Shown: positions 22,992 through 31,655, numbered from the stretch's first letter. The stretch: 64,000 nucleotides of DNA from Phytohabitans maris (GCF_031085175.1 NZ_JAVHUY010000053.1:1-64000); one strand, 5' to 3'. Notes: a model not told the origin generated them from the sequence alone. A program made the numbers and translations.

Positions 22992-23893
22992 ACGGGTACA
23001 ACATCGGCGCCATCCACCACGGCCACGGCGACATCACCGTCAACGGGCCCGCGGTGGGGGACCAGACCAACGTGTACGGCGCGCCGGCGCGCTCCCAGCC
23101 GGCCGAGCGGGTGGACGTCGGCGTACTCACCGTGCTGCCGGAGGAGACGCGCGCGGTGGTCGACGCCTTCGCACGCTCGCAGCGGTACGCGACCGCGCAG
23201 GTGCCCGGCGGCCCGATGGCGTACCACGGGCGGTTTCCGGCGGTCGGCGGTGGCGGCATCAGCGCGGTACTGACCCAGACGCTCGACCGGGGGCCGCGCT
23301 CGGCGGCGGTGGCGTTCACCCGGATGCGGCGGCTCTGGGCGCCACCGGTGGTGCTGCTGGTCGGTATCGCGGGTGGCATCGGCGAGGGCGTGCGGGTCGG
23401 TGACGTGGTCATCGCCGACCAGGTCGTCTACTACGACGCGCGGCGGGTCTCCGCGTCCGGCACCCACCGCCGGGGGCAGGACCAGCCGGCCGCCGCCGTG
23501 GTGCGGCACCGGGTCAACGACTTCCTCGTCGAGTGCCGAGGCACCGTGCCGTTCGGCGCCGGCGCGGTGCGGGTCCACAGTGGTCCGATCGGCTCCGGCG
23601 ACGCGGTCGTCACGGACGCGTACTCGGACATCCGCCGGTTCCTGCTGGAGTACAACGAGAAGACGCTCGCCGTCGAGACCGAGGCGGCCGGCGTCGCGCA
23701 GGCCTGCTACGAGGAGATCGGCGAGGACGCGACCCTGCGCGGCTGGCTCGCGATCCGGGGCATCTCCGATCGCGCCGACGCGGCCAAGGGCACCGCGCAC
23801 CACCAGGCGGCGGCGGAGCGGGCGGCCGCCGTACTCGTGCGGTTGATGCCTTTCCTCGAGGTGGCCACGGGCGGCGGCCCGCCGGCGGTCTGA
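22988..23893 (+). CDS. Nucleoside phosphorylase/nucleosidase-fold protein (MTAN-like)
   Basis: The 301-residue protein is a PNP/UDP-phosphorylase superfamily member: VGVLTVLPEETRAV at its start, LLVGIAGGIGEGVRVGDVVI (the glycine loop), AVETEAAGVAQAC (ribose-binding Glu) and WLAIRGISDRAD (catalytic Asp of the ISDxxD motif). All expected active-site motifs are present, so it should cleave or sense a purine nucleoside or nucleotide. Before the enzyme domain, residues 7-30 hold GAIHHGHGDITVNGPAVGDQ, the same motif as the C-terminus of the membrane protein encoded just upstream with an ATGA overlap. Such phosphorylase domains recur as effectors or sensors in bacterial conflict systems; a defence role is inferred. 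Confidence 0.75.
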   Translation: MNGYNIGAIHHGHGDITVNGPAVGDQTNVYGAPARSQPAERVDVGVLTVLPEETRAVVDAFARSQRYATAQVPGGPMAYHGRFPAVGGGGISAVLTQTLDRGPRSAAVAFTRMRRLWAPPVVLLVGIAGGIGEGVRVGDVVIADQVVYYDARRVSASGTHRRGQDQPAAAVVRHRVNDFLVECRGTVPFGAGAVRVHSGPIGSGDAVVTDAYSDIRRFLLEYNEKTLAVETEAAGVAQACYEEIGEDATLRGWLAIRGISDRADAAKGTAHHQAAAERAAAVLVRLMPFLEVATGGGPPAV

Positions 23894-23917
23894 GCCGCCG
23901 CGGGCCCGCCACCGCGG

Positions 23918-24148
23918 TCAGCTCAGGCGCGAGCGGAGCAACTGCTTGCCCTGCTCGGCGCCCTTGCGGCTCTCGCCCTGGGCGCGCCGGAAGAAGTCGG
24001 CGAGCTGGCTGTCGCCTTCGCGCTCGGCGTCCTGGATGTACGTCTCCAGCCGCAACGCGTTGCTCAGGCACGCCTCGGTAAACCAGATGATGTTGTAGTC
24101 CTTGTCCTTGGTGCCGGTGATCTGGCCGGTCTCCTGCATCATCGTCAT
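23918..24148 (-). CDS. Small conserved hypothetical protein
   Basis: The 76-residue acidic protein (MTMMQETGQITGTKDKDYNI) is mostly helical: WFTEACLSNALRLETYIQDA, then LADFFRRAQGESRKGAEQG. Near-identical short proteins occur widely in actinomycetes, and the strong sequence regularity supports a real gene. No function is known. It is convergent with the nucleosidase gene (24 bases between stops) and is read away from the cellulase gene; the 24149-24265 gap holds promoters of both. Confidence 0.7.
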   Translation of the reverse strand: MTMMQETGQITGTKDKDYNIIWFTEACLSNALRLETYIQDAEREGDSQLADFFRRAQGESRKGAEQGKQLLRSRLS

Positions 24149-24210
24149 AGCTACCGCCTACCCCGGGCGGGCCGATCTATTCGCCCGGGGTGGCGGAGCG
24201 CTTGACTTTG

Positions 24211-24228
24211 TTAGTCAACTTTACTTAC
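24211..24228 (+). promoter_or_regulatory. Palindrome-like TTAGTCAACTTTACTTAC element before the cellulase gene
   Basis: This AT-rich element 38 bases upstream of the cellulase start resembles 30056-30076 (TTAGTAAAGTTTCCTTCTAA), upstream of another secreted protein. Overlapping it, TTGACT-N5-AGTCAA (24202-24218) is an inverted repeat. It is probably a binding site of a sugar-responsive repressor; the regulator is not known. Confidence 0.45.
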
Positions 24229-24265
24229 CTTTCCATCGAGATCCCTCACATCGATGGAGGAGACT

Positions 24266-25642
24266 ATGGCGAGGGTGCGCCTTGTGTTGGCCGCGCTCCT
24301 GGCGCTGGGCGCTGGCGCCGCCGGCATACTGGTGGCGGCCGCTCCGGCCCAGGCCGCCGGGGTGACCGCCACGTTCAGCAAGGTGCAGGACTGGGGCTCC
24401 GGATACGAAGCCAAGATGACCATCACGAACGGCACCGGCGCGACGCTCAGCGGCTGGACGGTCGCCTTCGACCTGGCCGCGGGCACCAGCGTCGGCAGCT
24501 ACTGGGACGCGCTGCTCACCAGCTCGGGCAACCGGCACTCGTTCCGCAACCGCGACTACAACGGCACGCTGGGCGCGGGCGCGAGCACCACGTTCGGCTG
24601 GATCGGCAGCGGCGCCGGCGTCCCGACCGGCTGCACGATCAACGGCGCGCCCTGCGGCGGCGGCCCGGCGCCGTCCCCGTCTCCGTCCTCCCCGCCCGCG
24701 TCCACGCCGCCGCCCACCTCCGGCACGCCGGTGGCGCGAAACGGCCAGCTCCGGGTCTGCGGCACCAAGCTCTGCAACCAGCAGGGACAGCCGGTGCAGC
24801 TGCGCGGGATGAGCACGCACGGCATCCAGTGGTTTCCCAACTGCTACGGCAACGCGGCCTTCGACGCGCTGGCCACCGACTGGCGGGCCGACGTGGTGCG
24901 GATCAGCATGTACGTGCAGGAGGGCGGCTACGAGACCGACCCGCGCCTCTTCACCGACCGGGTGCACAGCTACATCGAGCAGGTCAGCGCCCGCGGCATG
25001 TACGTCATCGTGGACTGGCACATGCTCGATCCCGGCGACCCCAACTACAACCTGTCGCGCGCCCGCACGTTCTTCACCGAGATCGCCCAGCGGCACGCCG
25101 GCAAACCCAACATCCTGTACGAGGTCGCCAACGAGCCCAGCGGCGTGAGCTGGTCCAGCATCAAGTCGTACGCGGAGCAGATCATCCCGGTGATCCGCGC
25201 GCAGGACCCGGACGGCGTGGTGCTGGTCGGCACCCGGGCCTGGTCGTCGCTCGGCGTCTCGGAAGGCGCCAGCGAGAGCGAGGTCGCCGGCAACCCGGTC
25301 AACGCCGCGAACGTCATGTACACGTTCCACTTCTACGCCGCCTCACATGGACAGTCCTATCTGGACACATTGTCCCGCGCGGCCGACCGCATCCCGATGT
25401 TCGTGACCGAGTTCGGCACCCAGACCTCCAGCGGCGACGGGGCGAACGACTTCAACCGCGCCCAGCAGTACCTGGACCTGATGGCCAGGAAGCAGATCAG
25501 CTGGGTCAACTGGAACTTCTCCGACGACACCCGCAGCGGCGCGGTCCTCACCACCGGCACCTGCCCGAACGGCCCGTACGCCGGGACCAGCCGCCTCAAG
25601 CCGGCCGGCTCCTGGATCCGCGACCGTATCCGTAACCGCTGA
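24266..25642 (+). CDS. Secreted endoglucanase: CBM2 + GH5
   Basis: The 458-residue protein has a Sec signal peptide (MARVRLVLAALLALGAGAAG, cut near APAQAA), a CBM2 cellulose-binding domain (about 32-130: VTATFSKVQDWGSGYEAKMT, then GWTVAFDL), a Pro/Ser linker (about 133-160) and a GH5 catalytic barrel (about 160-458). The acid/base Glu lies in YEVANEPSG, the nucleophile Glu in MFVTEFGTQ, and VRISMYVQEGG and HFYAAS match the family. It should cut beta-1,4-glucan chains outside the cell. GGAGGA at 24255-24260 supports ATG 24266 over the in-frame ATG at 24254. The TTAGT...CTT element upstream is a likely control site. Confidence 0.9.
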   Translation: MARVRLVLAALLALGAGAAGILVAAAPAQAAGVTATFSKVQDWGSGYEAKMTITNGTGATLSGWTVAFDLAAGTSVGSYWDALLTSSGNRHSFRNRDYNGTLGAGASTTFGWIGSGAGVPTGCTINGAPCGGGPAPSPSPSSPPASTPPPTSGTPVARNGQLRVCGTKLCNQQGQPVQLRGMSTHGIQWFPNCYGNAAFDALATDWRADVVRISMYVQEGGYETDPRLFTDRVHSYIEQVSARGMYVIVDWHMLDPGDPNYNLSRARTFFTEIAQRHAGKPNILYEVANEPSGVSWSSIKSYAEQIIPVIRAQDPDGVVLVGTRAWSSLGVSEGASESEVAGNPVNAANVMYTFHFYAASHGQSYLDTLSRAADRIPMFVTEFGTQTSSGDGANDFNRAQQYLDLMARKQISWVNWNFSDDTRSGAVLTTGTCPNGPYAGTSRLKPAGSWIRDRIRNR

Positions 25643-25749
25643 CGGGGTTTGCGCGTCTGCCGGAGGGGCGGTAGCTAGGCTGGACGTGATGTGCTCCGGC
25701 GGGTGGTCCCGCCGGAGCACGACCGAAGCGTCCGTGGGGAGAGAGCCTG

Positions 25750-26790
25750 GTGAGCGATCCCATCCGCACCGCCGTCATCGGGTACGGGCTGGCCGGGCGT
25801 GTCTTCCACGCGCCGCTGATCAGCGCCGACCCGGCGTACGAGCTGGCCGGCATCGTGACCGCCGACCCGGCGCGCTCGGCCGAGGCGGCCGCCCGCTACC
25901 CCTCCGCCCGCATCCTGTCCAGTGTGGACGAGCTGCTGATCGCCGCGGACGGCTTCGACCTCGTCGTGGTCGGCGCGCCGACTCCGGACCACGCGGCCGT
26001 CGCGACCCGGACCCTGGAGCGCGGGCTCGCCACCGTCGTCGACAAGCCACTGGCTGTGCGGAGTGTGGATGCCGCCGCGCTCATCGAGCTCGCCGCGCTC
26101 GGCGGTGTGCCGCTGACCGTCTTCCAGAACCGGCGCTGGGACGGCGACTTCCTGACCGTGCGCAAGCTGGTCGAGGCGGGCGCGTTCGGCGACGTGTGGC
26201 GGTTCGAGTCGCGCTTCGAGTGGCACAGCACCCGCCCGCGTCCACAGTGGAAGCAGGAGACCGCCGGCGTCGACGGCGGCGGCGTGGCGTACGACCTCGG
26301 CGCGCACCTCGTCGACCAGGCGGTGCAGCTCTTCGGGCCGGTCGCGTCGTACTACGGCGAGCTGGACCGCCACCGGGCCGGCGCGGTCAACGACGACGAC
26401 AGCTTCATCGCGCTCACCCACACCTCCGGCGTGCGGTCGCACCTGTCGATGAGCAGCATGGTGGCGCAGCGCGGCTTCCGCTTCCGGGTGCTCGGCTCCG
26501 GCGCGGCGTACACGAAGTGGGGGCTCGACCCGCAGGAGTCCCAGCTGGCCGGCGGCATGTCCCCGCTCGACGAGGGCTTCGGCGTGGAGCCGGCCGAGGC
26601 GTGGGGCAGGCTGGGGCGCGAGCCGGACGCCGTGCCGCTGCCGACCGAGCGGGGTGGCTACCGCGAGTTCTACGCCCGGCTGGCGGCCGCGCTGCGCGGG
26701 TCCGGCCCGTTGCCGGTGGACCCGCGCGACGCGCTGGTGGCGATCGGCATCATCGAGGACCTGCAGGCGCAGAGCACCGCCCTCGGGTAG
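25750..26790 (+). CDS. Gfo/Idh/MocA-family oxidoreductase
   Basis: The 346-residue protein starts with the Rossmann motif VIGYGLAGRVFHAPL. It has VVGAPTPDHAAVATRTLE and a DKPLAV segment at the position of the EKP motif that carries the catalytic lysine. The C-terminal domain (about 125-346) has the open beta-sheet pattern, with YDLGAHLVDQAVQLFGPV matching the conserved His/Asp region. It probably oxidises a sugar, inositol or related polyol with NAD(P). The substrate is not deducible. GTG 25750 is preceded by GGAGAG. It is convergent with the hydrolase gene. Confidence 0.85.
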   Translation: MSDPIRTAVIGYGLAGRVFHAPLISADPAYELAGIVTADPARSAEAAARYPSARILSSVDELLIAADGFDLVVVGAPTPDHAAVATRTLERGLATVVDKPLAVRSVDAAALIELAALGGVPLTVFQNRRWDGDFLTVRKLVEAGAFGDVWRFESRFEWHSTRPRPQWKQETAGVDGGGVAYDLGAHLVDQAVQLFGPVASYYGELDRHRAGAVNDDDSFIALTHTSGVRSHLSMSSMVAQRGFRFRVLGSGAAYTKWGLDPQESQLAGGMSPLDEGFGVEPAEAWGRLGREPDAVPLPTERGGYREFYARLAAALRGSGPLPVDPRDALVAIGIIEDLQAQSTALG

Positions 26791-26824
26791 CCGGCGGCGG
26801 CGCTGAGGCGGCTGCGCCGCGAGA

Positions 26825-27514
26825 TCACGAAAGCAGGGTGAGGGTCGCGCGTACCACCTCGCCGGGCTCCGGGCCGGCCAGGGCGACCACCTCACCGGTC
26901 GGCGCGACGACGGTCGAGCGGCCCGCCGTCGTGTCGTAGCCGCCGCCGGTCGGGCCGGCGAAGCTCGCCACCGCCACCCATACGCCGTGCGTGGCGGCGG
27001 TGCGGTGGGCCCGCTCGGCCAGCACGTCGGGGCGGTCTTCGGCGACCCCGGCCACGTACGCGTCGATGCCGAGCGCGGCCGTCTGCGCGGCGTGCCGCGG
27101 TACGCCGGTGTCCTTGCAGATGGCCAGCCCCAGGCGCCACCCGTCGACGTCGATCGCGGCCGGCTCGGTGCCGGGCACGAAGCGGGTGGACTCGCCGCCG
27201 CCCAGGTTGAGCTTGCGGTAGGCGACCGCCACACCGCCACCGTCCACGGCGAGCGTCGCGATGTGCGGTCCCTCGACCGGGGCACCGACCAGGGCCAGCG
27301 CGCCGCTCGCGGCGCACGCCTCGACCAGCGGGGCGAGCCGCGGGTCGCCGATGTCTACTGTGGAGGCCTCCAGCTCGTACCCGGTGAGGCTCATCTCGGG
27401 GAAGACCACCACGCGCGTGCCCGCGGCCCGCACCACGGCGGCGTGCGTGGCCACGTTGGTGGCCAGGTCGTGTGAGACGACGGGCGGCTGCGCGACGGCG
27501 ATGGTCAGGGTCAT
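26825..27514 (-). CDS. Carbon-nitrogen hydrolase (nitrilase superfamily)
   Basis: The 229-residue enzyme has the complete nitrilase triad: E40 in VVFPEMSLTGYE, K101 in AYRKLNLGGGES and C133 in LAICKDTGVPRHA. It hydrolyses an amide or nitrile; the substrate is unknown. At 229 residues it is compact (typical 260-300) but includes the whole fold. The ATG overlaps the stop of the upstream epimerase gene by four bases, so both come from one leftward transcript. Whether they act in one pathway is not clear. Confidence 0.85.
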   Translation of the reverse strand: MTLTIAVAQPPVVSHDLATNVATHAAVVRAAGTRVVVFPEMSLTGYELEASTVDIGDPRLAPLVEACAASGALALVGAPVEGPHIATLAVDGGGVAVAYRKLNLGGGESTRFVPGTEPAAIDVDGWRLGLAICKDTGVPRHAAQTAALGIDAYVAGVAEDRPDVLAERAHRTAATHGVWVAVASFAGPTGGGYDTTAGRSTVVAPTGEVVALAGPEPGEVVRATLTLLS

Positions 27515-28500
27515 GGCGTGTACGCGGCGGCGAGCTTGTCCATCGCGGCGTCGAAGCGGGGGTCGACGCGGCGGCGGGCCGGGTCTTCGTCGTGCCACTC
27601 CACGATCTCCCGGGCGCCCTGGTGGAACGGGATCGTCGCGACGAAGCCCGGCACCAGCGCGCGCAGCTTGGCGTTGTCGAAGACCATCGAGTGCGTCTTG
27701 TCGCCGAGCAGCCCGGCACCCCACTGCGGGTCCTCGGCGGCGATCGCGTCGGACGGCACGTGCACGATCCGCGGCTCCACGCCCGCGGCGTCGGCCAGGT
27801 GGTGCGCGATCTGGTCCCAGGTCAGCACGTCGTCGGAGGTGATGTGCACGGCCTCGCCGATCGCCCGCGGGTGGCCGAGCAGCGGCACGAACCCGCGCGC
27901 GAAGTCTCGCGTGTGGGTGAGCGTCCACAGTGAGGTGCCGTCGCCGTGCACGACGACCGGCTTGCCCTGCCGCATCCGCTCGACGACCGTCCACCCGCCG
28001 TCGAACGGGACGAGCGTGCGGTCGTACGTGTGCGAGGGGCGCACGATCGTGGCCGGGAAGCCGCTGTCCCGGTAGGCCGCGACCAGCAGGTCTTCGCAGG
28101 CGATCTTGTCGCGGGAGTACCGCCAGTGCGGGTTGCGCAGCGGCGTCGACTCGACCACCGGCAGCCGCGCCGGCGGGGTCTGGTAGGCGGAGGCGGAGCT
28201 GATGAAGACGTACTGCCGGGTGCGGCCGGCGAACGCCGCCAGGTCGGCCCGGACGTGCTCGGGTGTGAAGGCCACCCAGTTGACCACCGCGTCGAACTCC
28301 AGGTCGCCGAGCGCGGCGGCCACCGAGTCGGGGTCGCGCACGTCCGCGCGGAGCACGGTGGCCTCGGGCGGCAGGGGGCGGTGCGTGGTGGTGCCGCGGT
28401 TCAGCACGAACAGGTCGATGCCGCTCGCCACGGCGAGGCGCGAGGAGGCGGAGCTGATGATGCCGCTACCGCCGACGAAGAGCACCCGGAGATCAGCCAC
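27511..28500 (-). CDS. NAD-dependent epimerase/dehydratase (SDR family)
   Basis: The 329-residue protein is an extended SDR. The N-terminal LFVGGSGIISSASSRLAV is the nucleotide-binding loop (GxxGxxS form), followed by ADVRDPDSVAAAL, YVFISSASAYQ (catalytic Ser region) and YSRDKIACED (the YxxxK pair). The C-terminal half has VVHGDGTSLWTLTHTRDFAR and HITSDDVLTWDQIAHHL, matching reductase/epimerase proteins that act on NDP-sugar-like or isoflavone-like substrates. The exact substrate is unknown. It is the first gene of the leftward pair and is divergent from the flavoprotein gene at 28595. Confidence 0.85.
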   Translation of the reverse strand: MADLRVLFVGGSGIISSASSRLAVASGIDLFVLNRGTTTHRPLPPEATVLRADVRDPDSVAAALGDLEFDAVVNWVAFTPEHVRADLAAFAGRTRQYVFISSASAYQTPPARLPVVESTPLRNPHWRYSRDKIACEDLLVAAYRDSGFPATIVRPSHTYDRTLVPFDGGWTVVERMRQGKPVVVHGDGTSLWTLTHTRDFARGFVPLLGHPRAIGEAVHITSDDVLTWDQIAHHLADAAGVEPRIVHVPSDAIAAEDPQWGAGLLGDKTHSMVFDNAKLRALVPGFVATIPFHQGAREIVEWHDEDPARRRVDPRFDAAMDKLAAAYTP

Positions 28501-28594
28501 GCCGCCACCTTAACGCCGATCCGCGAAACGAGTGTGAGGAAATATCATGTCTCGGATCATGATCGCGAACCGTCCACTGTAGAGAGGAACCCTG

Positions 28595-30028
28595 ATGGGT
28601 GTCACCCGCAAGGATGCGTTGCGAATTCTCGGCGGTACCGGTGTGGCCGCGGCGGCCGCCGCGCTGGCCCCCGGCTCCGCCGCCTCGGCCTCACCGGCGC
28701 ACCCGGCCTCGGCCTCCGGCGAAGGCGCGGGCGGCGGCGCCATCCGCCGCGACGTCTGCGTGATCGGCGGCGGCTCCAGCGGCACGTACGCCGCGGTCCG
28801 CCTGCGTGACCTCGGCCACAGCGTGGCGGTCGTGGAGCGGGCCGGGCGGCTCGGCGGGCACACCGAGACCTACCACGACCCGGCGACCGGCGGCAGCACC
28901 GACGTCGGCGTGCTGATCTACCACGACATGCCGCTGGTACGGGACTACTTCGGCCGCTTCGACGTGCCGCTGGTGCGGTACACCGGCCAGGGCGGCACGG
29001 CCAACCACTACGTCGACTTCCGCACCGGCCTGGTCGTGCCCGGCTACACGCCGCCGGCTCCCGCCGCGCTGCCCGCGTACGTCGCGCTGCTGCAGCGGTA
29101 CCCCTACCTCGACCAGGGCTTCGAGCTGCCCGATCCGGTGCCGGCCGAGCTGCTGCTGCCGTTCGGCGAGTTCGCGGTGCGGCACGGGCTGGAGTCGATC
29201 GTCCAGCTGCTCTTCGGGTACGGCCAGGGGCTCGGCGACATCCTCCGGATCCCGGCGATCTACGTGCTCAAGAACGTCAGCCTAAGCGTGATCAACAGCG
29301 TGCTCACCGGCTCGCTGCTCATCACCGAGCGGCGCGACAACAGCGAGCTGTACGAGAAGGCCACCGCGTTCCTCGGCCCGGACGTGCTGCTCGGCGCGAC
29401 CGTGCGGAGCGTGCACCGCGGCCCGCACGGCGTCCAGGTGCTGGTGACCACGGCGGACGGCCCGCGGGTGATCCTCTGCCGCCGGCTGGTCGTCACCGCC
29501 CCGCCGCTGCTGTCCACTTTCGACGGCTTCGACCTGGACGCGACCGAACGGGCCATCTTCGGCCGCTTCCGCCACCACCACTACTGGACCGCCGTGGCCC
29601 GCCTCTCCGGCATGCCCGCCGGCGTCTCGCTGGTCAACGTCGGCGCGGACACGCCGTACAACCTCGCGCCGCTGCCCGGCTTCTACGGCCTCACGGTGAC
29701 CGGCGTACCCGACCTCTGGGGCGTCAAGTACGGCAGCGACGGGCAGATCGCCGACGCCACGGTGCGGGCCGCGATCGTGGCGGGCATCGAGCGGCTGCGG
29801 ACGGCCGGCTCGTACCCGGTGGAGCTGGACGGGCTGGAGTTCTTCAAGGCGCACAACCCGTTCGAGTTGGTGGTCCGCCCCGGCGACATCGCGGGCGGCT
29901 TCTACCGCCGGCTGTACGGGCTGCAGGGGCGAAACAACACGTTCTACACCGGAGCCGCGTTCCACACGCACGACTCGTCCCTGTTGTGGCGGTTTACGGA
30001 GGAGCTGCTGCCGCGCATCGCCGCCTGA
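28595..30028 (+). CDS. FAD-dependent oxidoreductase, exported
   Basis: The 477-residue protein has a Tat-like N-terminus (TRKDALRILGGTGVAAAAAA) with an Ala/Ser/Pro-rich stretch to about residue 48, then the FAD-binding motif VCVIGGGSSGTYAAVRLRDL with the acidic end at VVERAGRLGGHTET. The middle resembles NAD(P)-binding Rossmann amine-oxidase-like flavoproteins: YTGQGGTANHYVDF, a substrate-cap helix region, and RRLVVTAPPLL. The C-terminal NNTFYTGAAFHTHDSSLLW completes FAD binding. The substrate is unknown. The twin-arginine pair is R-K rather than R-R, so the export route is uncertain. GAGAGGA precedes ATG 28595. Confidence 0.8.
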   Translation: MGVTRKDALRILGGTGVAAAAAALAPGSAASASPAHPASASGEGAGGGAIRRDVCVIGGGSSGTYAAVRLRDLGHSVAVVERAGRLGGHTETYHDPATGGSTDVGVLIYHDMPLVRDYFGRFDVPLVRYTGQGGTANHYVDFRTGLVVPGYTPPAPAALPAYVALLQRYPYLDQGFELPDPVPAELLLPFGEFAVRHGLESIVQLLFGYGQGLGDILRIPAIYVLKNVSLSVINSVLTGSLLITERRDNSELYEKATAFLGPDVLLGATVRSVHRGPHGVQVLVTTADGPRVILCRRLVVTAPPLLSTFDGFDLDATERAIFGRFRHHHYWTAVARLSGMPAGVSLVNVGADTPYNLAPLPGFYGLTVTGVPDLWGVKYGSDGQIADATVRAAIVAGIERLRTAGSYPVELDGLEFFKAHNPFELVVRPGDIAGGFYRRLYGLQGRNNTFYTGAAFHTHDSSLLWRFTEELLPRIAA

Positions 30029-30055
30029 GCAAGCCGTTGACCCCCGTTCCCGCTC

Positions 30056-30076
30056 TTAGTAAAGTTTCCTTCTAAT
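30056..30076 (+). promoter_or_regulatory. TTAGTAAAGTTTCCTTCTAA element
   Basis: This AT-rich imperfect palindrome lies 71 bases upstream of the small secreted protein gene and matches most positions of the element before the cellulase gene (24211-24228). It is a candidate binding site of a common regulator of secreted proteins. Confidence 0.4.
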
Positions 30077-30146
30077 TCGTCCGGCCGTGCTCGCAGGGGA
30101 GGCGGGCACGGCCGGAAGTCCGCTGGCATGGCCCGTTGGAGCGTTC

Positions 30147-30461
30147 ATGAAGATGCGCAAGCTCGGCCCGATGCTCGTCGTTTCCGCCCTCACCACCGCC
30201 GGCCTCGTCGGCCTCTCGCCCGGGAGCGCGCTGGCCGCCCCCACCGACTGCACCATCTCGTTCAACGGCAACCCCCGGACCGTGCAGAGCTACTGCGCGG
30301 GCGGCACCGGTGAGCACCGCATCCACATCGTGCTTCGCCACTTCCTGCCCGAGGTCGGCCTCATCCCGGTCGAGGGCAACTGGGCGCCGGTCGGTGGCGT
30401 GTCCATCACCGGCTACCCGCCGCACACCATCGAGAACGTCTGGATCGAGAAGCGGGGCTGA
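30147..30461 (+). CDS. Small secreted protein
   Basis: The 104-residue product has a clear signal peptide (LGPMLVVSALTTAGLVGLSP, cut near GSALAA) and a mature part of about 72 residues with two cysteines (DCTISFNG and SYCAGGTG) that probably form a disulfide. The mature domain is short and beta-rich (HRIHIVLRHFLPEVGLIPVE). No family is recognised. It follows the exported flavoprotein by 118 bases with its own upstream control element, and may be co-regulated with the cellulase rather than co-transcribed with its neighbour. Confidence 0.6.
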   Translation: MKMRKLGPMLVVSALTTAGLVGLSPGSALAAPTDCTISFNGNPRTVQSYCAGGTGEHRIHIVLRHFLPEVGLIPVEGNWAPVGGVSITGYPPHTIENVWIEKRG

Positions 30462-30668
30462 GGTCCCGAGGGCGGCCGCCCGCCGACATCCCCCACGGCA
30501 CCGGGCCGCCCTCCACTCGTTTCCAGATGGACCTGATGTCCGCTCAAGGGCGAGCGGGCATCAGGCCTGGTCGACCCGATGGTGCGCCCACCCGGCCGGC
30601 TTCGGAGAAGCAGCTTGTCAGGGGTGTCGGGTAGGTTGAGGCCAACGAGGGCCGATGGGGGGTTCACC

Positions 30669-31655
30669 ATGGGTGAGGCCACGAGCGTCGCGGGCGTCGA
30701 GATGCGCCTGGAGGAGTTCCGCACCGAGCTCAATGGCTACTGCTACCGCATGCTCGGCTCGGCGTTCGAGGCCGAGGACGCGGTGCAGGAGACGATGGTG
30801 CGCGCCTGGAAGGCGTACGACCGGTTCGAGGGGCGCTCGGCGCTCCGCTCCTGGGTGTACCGGATCGCCACGAATGTCTGCATGGACATGCTCGGCAGCG
30901 CCCAGCGCCGGGCCCGGCCGATGGAGCTCGGCCCGTCGTCCAAGACGCGCGAGGTCACCGAGGTCGTGACCCTCCCCGAGCAGGTGTGGGTGGGTCCCGT
31001 GCCGGACAGCCGGGTGGTGCCCGACCGGAGCGACCCGGCCGACGTGGCGGTGGCCCGCGACTCGATCCGGCTGGCGTTCGTCGCCGCGCTCCAGCACCTG
31101 CCGCCCAAGCAGCGCGCGGTGCTGATCCTGCGCGAGGTGCTCGCCTGGTCCGCGCAGGAGACCGCCGAGCTGCTCGGCCTCACCGTCGCCTCGGTCAACA
31201 GCGCGCTCCAGCGAGCCCGGGCGACGATCTCCTCGGTGGATATGACCGGCGACCGGCTCGAGCCGCTCGACCAGGAGCAGAGCGACCTGCTCGCCCGCTA
31301 CGTGCGGGCCTTCGAGGCGTACGACATGGCCTCGCTCGCCGCGCTGCTGCACGAGGACGCGACGCTCTCCATGCCGCCGATCCCGCTCTGGTTCCGCGGC
31401 CACGACGAGATCGCCCAGTGGATGCTCGGCCCCGGCGCCCCGTGCCGCGGCTCGCGGCTCGTCCCGACGGTGGCCAACGGGCTGCCCGCCTTCGGGCAGT
31501 ACCGGCCGAGCGGCCCCGGCGGCCGCCACGAGCCATGGGCGCTCATCGTGCTGGAGATCTCAGCCGGCAAGATCGCCGCGGTCAACTCGTTCCTGGACGT
31601 CGAGCGGGTCTTCCCGCTCTTCGGGCTCCCGCCCCACCTCGACGAGGCCGGCTGA
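30669..31655 (+). CDS. ECF sigma factor with SnoaL-like C-terminal domain
   Basis: The 328-residue protein has sigma region 2 (ELNGYCYRMLGSAFEAEDAV, then VQETMVRAWKAY and SWVYRIATNVCMDML) and region 4 (LQHLPPKQRAVLILREVLAW and the HTH SAQETAELLGLTVASVNSAL). A C-terminal SnoaL/NTF2-like domain (about residues 210-328: RYVRAFEAYDMASLAALLHE, LWFRGHDEIAQWML) follows. This layout is the ECF class in which a fused NTF2-like domain replaces a separate anti-sigma factor. No anti-sigma gene adjoins. The ATG follows GGGGGG at about seven bases. Its last 96 bases overlap the opposite-strand STAS gene. Confidence 0.85.
   Translation: MGEATSVAGVEMRLEEFRTELNGYCYRMLGSAFEAEDAVQETMVRAWKAYDRFEGRSALRSWVYRIATNVCMDMLGSAQRRARPMELGPSSKTREVTEVVTLPEQVWVGPVPDSRVVPDRSDPADVAVARDSIRLAFVAALQHLPPKQRAVLILREVLAWSAQETAELLGLTVASVNSALQRARATISSVDMTGDRLEPLDQEQSDLLARYVRAFEAYDMASLAALLHEDATLSMPPIPLWFRGHDEIAQWMLGPGAPCRGSRLVPTVANGLPAFGQYRPSGPGGRHEPWALIVLEISAGKIAAVNSFLDVERVFPLFGLPPHLDEAG

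Noticed and set aside
21671-23893. Alternative long upstream frame extending the nucleosidase protein
   Set aside because: The upstream part is an out-of-phase reading of the membrane-protein gene; the ATG at 22988 with ATGA overlap gives the natural start.
30579-30668. Upstream in-frame extension of the ECF sigma factor
   Set aside because: It adds 30 low-quality residues; the ATG at 30669 gives the standard start of region 2 and has a purine-rich site before it.
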